64,000 nt of DNA, from positions 12,229-76,228 of the forward strand of contig JAVEZQ010000009.1 in NCBI GenBank assembly GCA_034002905.1, in the 5' to 3' direction. Below the pieces are notes generated by a model, which was given only the letters and a program-made list of their open reading frames with translations, ran no database searches and was not told the DNA's origin. Both the position numbers and the translations under genes were made by a program. Positions 60,373-64,000 of this stretch are shown piece by piece. The first letter of the stretch is position 1, and every line of letters begins with the position of its first letter. This DNA comes from UBA8914 sp034002905. GTDB taxonomy: Bacteria; Pseudomonadota; Alphaproteobacteria; UBA9219.

Positions 60373-60712
60373 CAAACCCCGTTACCTTTCCCCCAGTGCT
60401 CTCTGTATGGGGCGGCAAACCCCTTTTTTTTCTTTACGTGAGAAAGGTTTGTTTGTGGTCCGGACGACCGCCACGGCAAGAGGAGTTGAAAAAACATTTC
60501 ACAACAATGAGTTGAAAGCACTCCCCTGCCCGCCCCTGCCGGATTGTTAGCACCGCTTCTCACGCCTTACGGAAAGGGCTCAAAAATTTCTTCATTTGGG
60601 CTTATACGCAAGAGGCCCGCTATATTCAGGCTTTTTGTCATGAATTTTTAATGATTTCCCTTGCTCCACCCCTTGAATATGCGGTAAAAAGCGCGCTTAC
60701 AAAGCCTTTTAC
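60373..60712. other. Gap between the chemoreceptor gene and tRNA-Glu
   Basis: Apart from the weak terminator at 60409-60431, nothing gene-like is seen. A TTGAAT at 60673-60678 could be the -35 of the tRNA promoter. The stretch is otherwise unremarkable and shows no leftover of mobile-element genes on this side of the tRNA. Confidence 0.4.
60409..60431 (+). terminator. Weak terminator after the chemoreceptor
   Basis: GGGG (60409-60412) and CCCC (60420-60423) around a 7-base loop, followed directly by eight T. The stem is short, but the T tract is good. Confidence 0.5.
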
Positions 60713-60788
60713 GTCCCCTTCGTCTAGAGGCCTAGGACATCGCCCTCTCACGGCGACAACACGGGTTCGAATCCCGTAGGGGACGCCA
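60713..60788 (+). tRNA. tRNA-Glu (anticodon CTC)
   Basis: A 76-base cloverleaf: acceptor GTCCCCT pairs with AGGGGAC, the anticodon stem TCGCC/GGCGA encloses the loop CTCTCAC with anticodon CTC, and the T arm is ACGGG-TTCGAAT-CCCGT. The 3' CCA is encoded at 60786-60788. The gene is the apparent integration site of the element to its right; the recombinase gene on the opposite strand ends inside it. Confidence 0.97.
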
Positions 60789-62363
60789 TTCACGCATGAA
60801 ACTGGGCACTTCGCCCATGTTAATGTTTCCCCCGTTTGAAATAAGCCCCACCATAGACGACCGAGAGCCACGGATCGTCATTTCTTGGTCTTTGACTCTG
60901 ATTTCGCTGACAGCGGCTTTGAGATAGGCGCGGGAGAACGCGGAAGGCACCGTCAGGCGGTCGCGGATCACGCGGGTGAAGGCATCTATCTTCTGGGGAG
61001 AGATAACGGCCAGCGGCATTTGTTGCTTGCGCTTGAGGGAGGCAATCTCAAGAAGAAGGCTTTCCTTACGGGCTTTGTTCTGGTGCGCCCGATCCCCGAT
61101 CATGTCCATGTCCAACGCGCCGCGCTCTATGGCTTCCAAAAGGCGGGTTTGGGCTTGCTCTACGGCTTTAAGTTCGCCTTCAAGTTTCTTGATATGCCCT
61201 TTATCTGCCCCGCCGCCCTTGGCGACTTCGGCGCGAAGGTCATTCAGAAGCCCTTTCAAATAATCTGCCGTGCAGACCTTTTGCCGGAAGGCATCCAAAA
61301 CCAAGCCTTCCAACTTATCAGTGGGAATGTTGCGTGACGGGCAAGATGCGTTGCCTTTGCTCATACGGTTTGTGCATTTATAGTAGGCGTATTGACCGCT
61401 TTTGCCCGTGGTGATGGTCATGCCAGAGCCGCAGCAACCGCACTTTAAAAGCCCTGTCAGAAGATGGGGCGAGGTTTCACGGCGGGGAATGCAGCGTTTA
61501 GGCGAAAACGCCCCGCGCAGCTTGGTTGCCTGTTCAAACAAGGCTGCATCAATGATGGCTGGCACAGGAGTCTTGATCCATTCACTTTCGGGCTTGGTTT
61601 TGCGCGTTTTGCTGTCGGTCATGTTAAAAACGTGCAACCCCATATAAGTCAGGCTTGAAAGCACTTCAAAAACCTTTTGAACGCGCCAGAGTTTGCCGCG
61701 CATCAAAAGACCGCGACTATTCAGGTTCTTGGCAATTTCCTTCATGCCGATACGCGGCGCATCCTTGCCGTGGACGTAGAGCGTGAAGATTTCGCGGACA
61801 ATTTCGGCTTCGGCGGGGTCTATATCCAGTTTCTTTTTTAATCGCCCATGTGTGCCTGTGCGCCCCGCGTCAATTGTGCGAAAACCAAAGGGAGCCTTTG
61901 CGCCGTTAAAATAACCCTGCCGCGCATTTTCATTCATGCCGCGCAAGGTATGCTTGGCGTTCTCCTTGCTTTGATATTCATCAAACATCATCAACATGCT
62001 TTGCAGCATGTGCGCCATTGGATCATTGCCAAGCTGTTGCGTGATAGAGACAAGAACAACGCCCGCTTTGCTCAATTGCTTCTTATAGGAAAGGGCTTGC
62101 TCCAAATCGCGGAAGAAACGCGAGAAGCTATGGACAAGAACAATATCAAACGGCGCGGGTTTTTCCATGGCAGCCGCAATCATTTCTTGAAACTTTGGCC
62201 GCTTGTCGTCTGTAGCAGTTGCGCCAGCCTCTACATATTCAGTCGCAACGATATGGCCGTTACGCTTGCACCAGTCACGCATTTGGCGCGACTGGTCGGG
62301 AATGGATAATTCATTCTCCGCTTGGCGTGTCGTGGACACACGGGCATAAAGAGCTACGCGCAT
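60732..62363 (-). CDS. Large serine recombinase (integrase of the tRNA-Glu element)
   Basis: The 543-residue recombinase has a resolvase catalytic domain with the nucleophile Ser10 (LYARVSTTRQ), followed by the Recombinase domain, a zinc ribbon with two Cys pairs (LKCGCCGSGMT and YKCTN to NASCPS) and a coiled-coil end region. The start at 62363 has GAAGAAG upstream. Its last 18 or so codons (ending R-E-R-A-M-S) are read from the complementary strand of tRNA-Glu, and its stop is at 60732-60734 inside the tRNA. So the gene ends at the attachment junction, suggesting that this 3' end changes when the element excises. Confidence 0.9.
   Translation of the reverse strand: MRVALYARVSTTRQAENELSIPDQSRQMRDWCKRNGHIVATEYVEAGATATDDKRPKFQEMIAAAMEKPAPFDIVLVHSFSRFFRDLEQALSYKKQLSKAGVVLVSITQQLGNDPMAHMLQSMLMMFDEYQSKENAKHTLRGMNENARQGYFNGAKAPFGFRTIDAGRTGTHGRLKKKLDIDPAEAEIVREIFTLYVHGKDAPRIGMKEIAKNLNSRGLLMRGKLWRVQKVFEVLSSLTYMGLHVFNMTDSKTRKTKPESEWIKTPVPAIIDAALFEQATKLRGAFSPKRCIPRRETSPHLLTGLLKCGCCGSGMTITTGKSGQYAYYKCTNRMSKGNASCPSRNIPTDKLEGLVLDAFRQKVCTADYLKGLLNDLRAEVAKGGGADKGHIKKLEGELKAVEQAQTRLLEAIERGALDMDMIGDRAHQNKARKESLLLEIASLKRKQQMPLAVISPQKIDAFTRVIRDRLTVPSAFSRAYLKAAVSEIRVKDQEMTIRGSRSSMVGLISNGGNINMGEVPSFMREWRPLRDSNPCCRRERAMS
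60760..60788. other. Candidate attachment site (3' end of tRNA-Glu)
   Basis: The T-arm and acceptor end of tRNA-Glu would be the host-element junction, judged by its location between conserved chromosome and the recombinase gene. The second copy should lie beyond 64000 and is not in the window, so the exact duplicated core cannot be defined. Confidence 0.4.
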
Positions 62364-62493
62364 TTTCTTCTTCGCTTTCTGCAATCTGCATTTCCTTGAG
62401 GATTTCCGATAAATACGACAAAAGCAACTGGATTTCTGCCGGACGCGCCCCGTCCCTGAAAACAAGGCTTAAAATAAGTTCCTGTTCAGTCAT
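62311..62493 (-). CDS. Small protein overlapping the recombinase start
   Basis: The 60-residue protein (M-T-E-Q-E-L-I-L) begins at 62493, overlapping the Rep-like stop by eight bases, and ends 53 bases inside the recombinase gene. It is mostly helical and acidic in its centre (KEMQIAESEEEN), with no membrane segment. The tight overlap on both sides points to translational coupling between Rep-like protein, this one and the recombinase. It could be a regulator or excision helper; no family was recognised. Confidence 0.5.
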   Translation of the reverse strand: MTEQELILSLVFRDGARPAEIQLLLSYLSEILKEMQIAESEEENARSSLCPCVHDTPSGE

Positions 62494-63580
62494 TTTGAAA
62501 CCCCATTTCACGAATTCTTTGCGCTACGCCATCCTCCCAATCCAACGGGTCATAAAGTTCAAGCAGCCTTTGCCGCAGAAAGAAAAGCGCCGATCCAAGG
62601 GGCATATGACCAGCGTTTTGCTTGACGCATTGAAGGGCGGCAATCCGCTTCATATAGCCAAGAACGCTAATCAGGAGCCGCAGCATTCTTTCTTCGGAAA
62701 CGCGGTTTGCATCAAATTCGCGCACTATGCCGATGGCTGGCATTTGTTCAATGCGGTTTAGATAATCCTGCCAAAGAGGATGCAGCGGGCAATCTTTAAT
62801 GTCTTGCCCCGCCTGTTTGACCCGCAGCGACGTATGCGCGGTTGCATGATTGCGGAGCAAGTCGCCTTGCCGTTCCCGTAAATCGGCAAGCGTCCTGATG
62901 CCAACTTGCTTGAGACGCTCTGTGCGGAACTGCCATTCAATACGCCACACATCATCAACCACGCCGCCCCAAATCGGATAAAACCAAACCTTGCCGCTTG
63001 CCTTGGCTATTTCAAGGCTTTTGTTATAATCCCGCAACAAAACATCGCCGGAACCAAAATACATTGTTTCCGTTATTCGCCTGTTGCGTTTTCTTGCGTC
63101 CCCAACGGCAACCGAATAAAAACTGTCTTCGTCAAAATCGACCTGCGGGATTAGATAATCATAGGCATAGTCCACACGGGAAATTGTTTCTGTTTTGTAG
63201 GGGCGCATTCCAACAGAAGCTGCCCATGTCAAAAAGCGTTCATGTAGATTGTCGATGCCATCGTGCCAAAGAGCTTGCGACAGGTATTTGATAAGAAAAT
63301 TAGGCTGATTGTTTTCGCCAAAGGCAATTTGAAAAGATTTGTTTTCCATAAAAAGCGAATAGCCGCTATTCGTTCCGTGGTTTGATAAAAGAAACTCTTC
63401 GCAGCCGAGGCGGATAACCTTCGTGGCTTTCCCTTTTTTCATGCGCAAAGCGTCACGCGCAGCAATCAGGGCGGTGAAATCCAAGCCGCTTTTACCTTCG
63501 GCGCGAAGGTAGTAGCAGATTTCAACGGTATCAACGCCAGAAGCTAAATATCTGAAAGGCTCAATATGATCATGGGACAT
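62486..63580 (-). CDS. Replication initiation factor-like protein (Rep_trans type)
   Basis: The 364-residue protein begins at 63580, eight bases after AGGA. Motifs resemble the Rep_trans/phage gene II-type rolling-circle initiators: GVDTVEICYYL near the N terminus, SRVDYAYDYL, MYFGSGDVLLRDYNKSLE and the strand VWRIEWQFRTERL with the family's conserved Arg-Glu. One of the Tyr residues in YAYDYL or RDYNK would be the nicking residue. It would start replication of the excised element. The match is by motif order only, so a related relaxase role cannot be excluded. Confidence 0.6.
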   Translation of the reverse strand: MSHDHIEPFRYLASGVDTVEICYYLRAEGKSGLDFTALIAARDALRMKKGKATKVIRLGCEEFLLSNHGTNSGYSLFMENKSFQIAFGENNQPNFLIKYLSQALWHDGIDNLHERFLTWAASVGMRPYKTETISRVDYAYDYLIPQVDFDEDSFYSVAVGDARKRNRRITETMYFGSGDVLLRDYNKSLEIAKASGKVWFYPIWGGVVDDVWRIEWQFRTERLKQVGIRTLADLRERQGDLLRNHATAHTSLRVKQAGQDIKDCPLHPLWQDYLNRIEQMPAIGIVREFDANRVSEERMLRLLISVLGYMKRIAALQCVKQNAGHMPLGSALFFLRQRLLELYDPLDWEDGVAQRIREMGFQND

Positions 63581-63610
63581 GCGATGTTCCTGCTGGGTCA
63601 AAAAAAGGGG

Positions 63611-63982
63611 TTATGGAAGATTAAGCCGAGCCACTACATCGGCGCAGTTAATGATCAACCCGCTAAGGTGCTTCATATCTTTGTCGGTGTTAACGTCCGT
63701 CAAGAAAATATCATCTCCTGAAACCGTGCCAATAGGAATGATTTTATAGCCAGCGGCTTTGTTCGGCTTATCGGAAAGGCCAAGATAAACGATATAGCCG
63801 CCGTAGCCCTGCTTGTTGGTCTTTCCCATAAGCGCATTTGCGCTATCAGGGTTTTTCATGCAGTTATCGAAGAACTTACGAAACCCTTTCAGGTTCCCGA
63901 TGGTCACGCCGTATTTTGAAAGTTCGTGCAGATAAGCGGCGACGATGATTTCTTGCTCTGGATATTGGCGGCTCCGCCCCAT
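63611..63982 (-). CDS. Unknown protein of the mobile element, possibly truncated by the window edge
   Basis: The 123-residue frame starts at an ATG at 63982 (M-G-R-S-R-Q-Y-P), but the frame stays open to 64000 without a stop, so the true start may lie outside. The protein has a helical N-terminal half (IIVAAYLHELSKYGVTIG) and a beta-rich centre (GGYIVYLGLSDKPNK, GYKIIPIGTVSGDDIFL). No family was recognised. It lies 30 bases upstream of the Rep-like gene on the same strand. Confidence 0.5.
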   Translation of the reverse strand: MGRSRQYPEQEIIVAAYLHELSKYGVTIGNLKGFRKFFDNCMKNPDSANALMGKTNKQGYGGYIVYLGLSDKPNKAAGYKIIPIGTVSGDDIFLTDVNTDKDMKHLSGLIINCADVVARLNLP

Positions 63983-64000
63983 GCCCGTGTGTTTGTCGCC

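Larger units (their letters stand above)
60789..64000. mobile_element. Integrative element at tRNA-Glu, left part only
   Basis: From the tRNA 3' end to the window edge all genes run on the minus strand and belong to a mobile-element type set: serine recombinase, a 60-residue protein, a Rep-like protein and an unknown protein. No housekeeping gene is interspersed. The right end and any cargo are outside the window. A Rep-like protein suggests an element that replicates after excision, such as an integrative plasmid or satellite. Confidence 0.75.

Noticed and set aside
1..64000. CRISPR array, rRNA operon or insertion sequence
   Set aside because: No regularly spaced repeats, rRNA segments or transposase genes were seen in the window.

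Overview
The window reads as a free-living, motile alphaproteobacterium with roughly balanced base composition. The main evidence is the flagellin-FlbT-FlaF set, a full CtrA-type box (TTAA-N7-TTAAC) between motA and cpaA, a Cpa/Tad pilus locus, a sigma-54 promoter on flagellin and tandem NrdR boxes on nrdAB. Order or genus cannot be fixed from sequence alone; a Rhodospirillales-like or Micavibrio-like lineage would fit.

Layout. 1-7105 is surface polysaccharide: the start of a family 2 glycosyltransferase, rfbB-rfbD-rfbA for dTDP-rhamnose precursors, an alpha/beta hydrolase, a WecA-like lipid-carrier sugar-1-phosphate transferase and a FlaA1/CapD-like dehydratase. 7356-18227 holds a 5'-nucleotidase-family protein, secA, a histidine phosphatase, xerD, exported proteins of unknown function and aroK-aroB. 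18565-23031 is a compact his operon (hisC-B-H-A-F-IE) behind a strong promoter overlapped by a perfect palindrome. 23092-26995 is the flagellin region: a glycosyltransferase, flagellin with an elaborate 5' leader, flbT and flaF. 27017-30467 (minus strand) carries motA-motB-fabI-bpt. 30736-39164 is cpaA-B-C-D-E-F-tadB-tadC.

39180-55965 is mostly housekeeping: a phosphatase-fold protein lacking its nucleophile, 5-formyl-THF cyclo-ligase, two small envelope proteins, nrdA-nrdB, a Nudix-like protein, GtrA, heat-shock clpB, a D12 adenine methylase, kdsB, a phosphatase, pyrD, an S24-type repressor and lysS. 56036-58570 is a two-gene unit for a membrane-anchored pseudokinase and a small membrane protein. 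A soluble CZB chemoreceptor follows. From tRNA-Glu(CTC) at 60713 to the right edge lies a mobile element with a large serine recombinase whose last codons lie inside the tRNA gene, a Rep-like protein and small ORFs.

No convincing new multi-gene defence or metabolic system was found. The most interesting material is regulatory: the his palindrome, the flagellin leader with duplicated Shine-Dalgarno segments, and a probably leaderless autoregulated repressor. Also of note are the pseudokinase pair, the Cys-to-Ser phosphatase-fold protein and the tRNA-Glu element. Start codons were re-chosen where a ribosome binding site or family alignment supported a shorter protein than the longest open frame.
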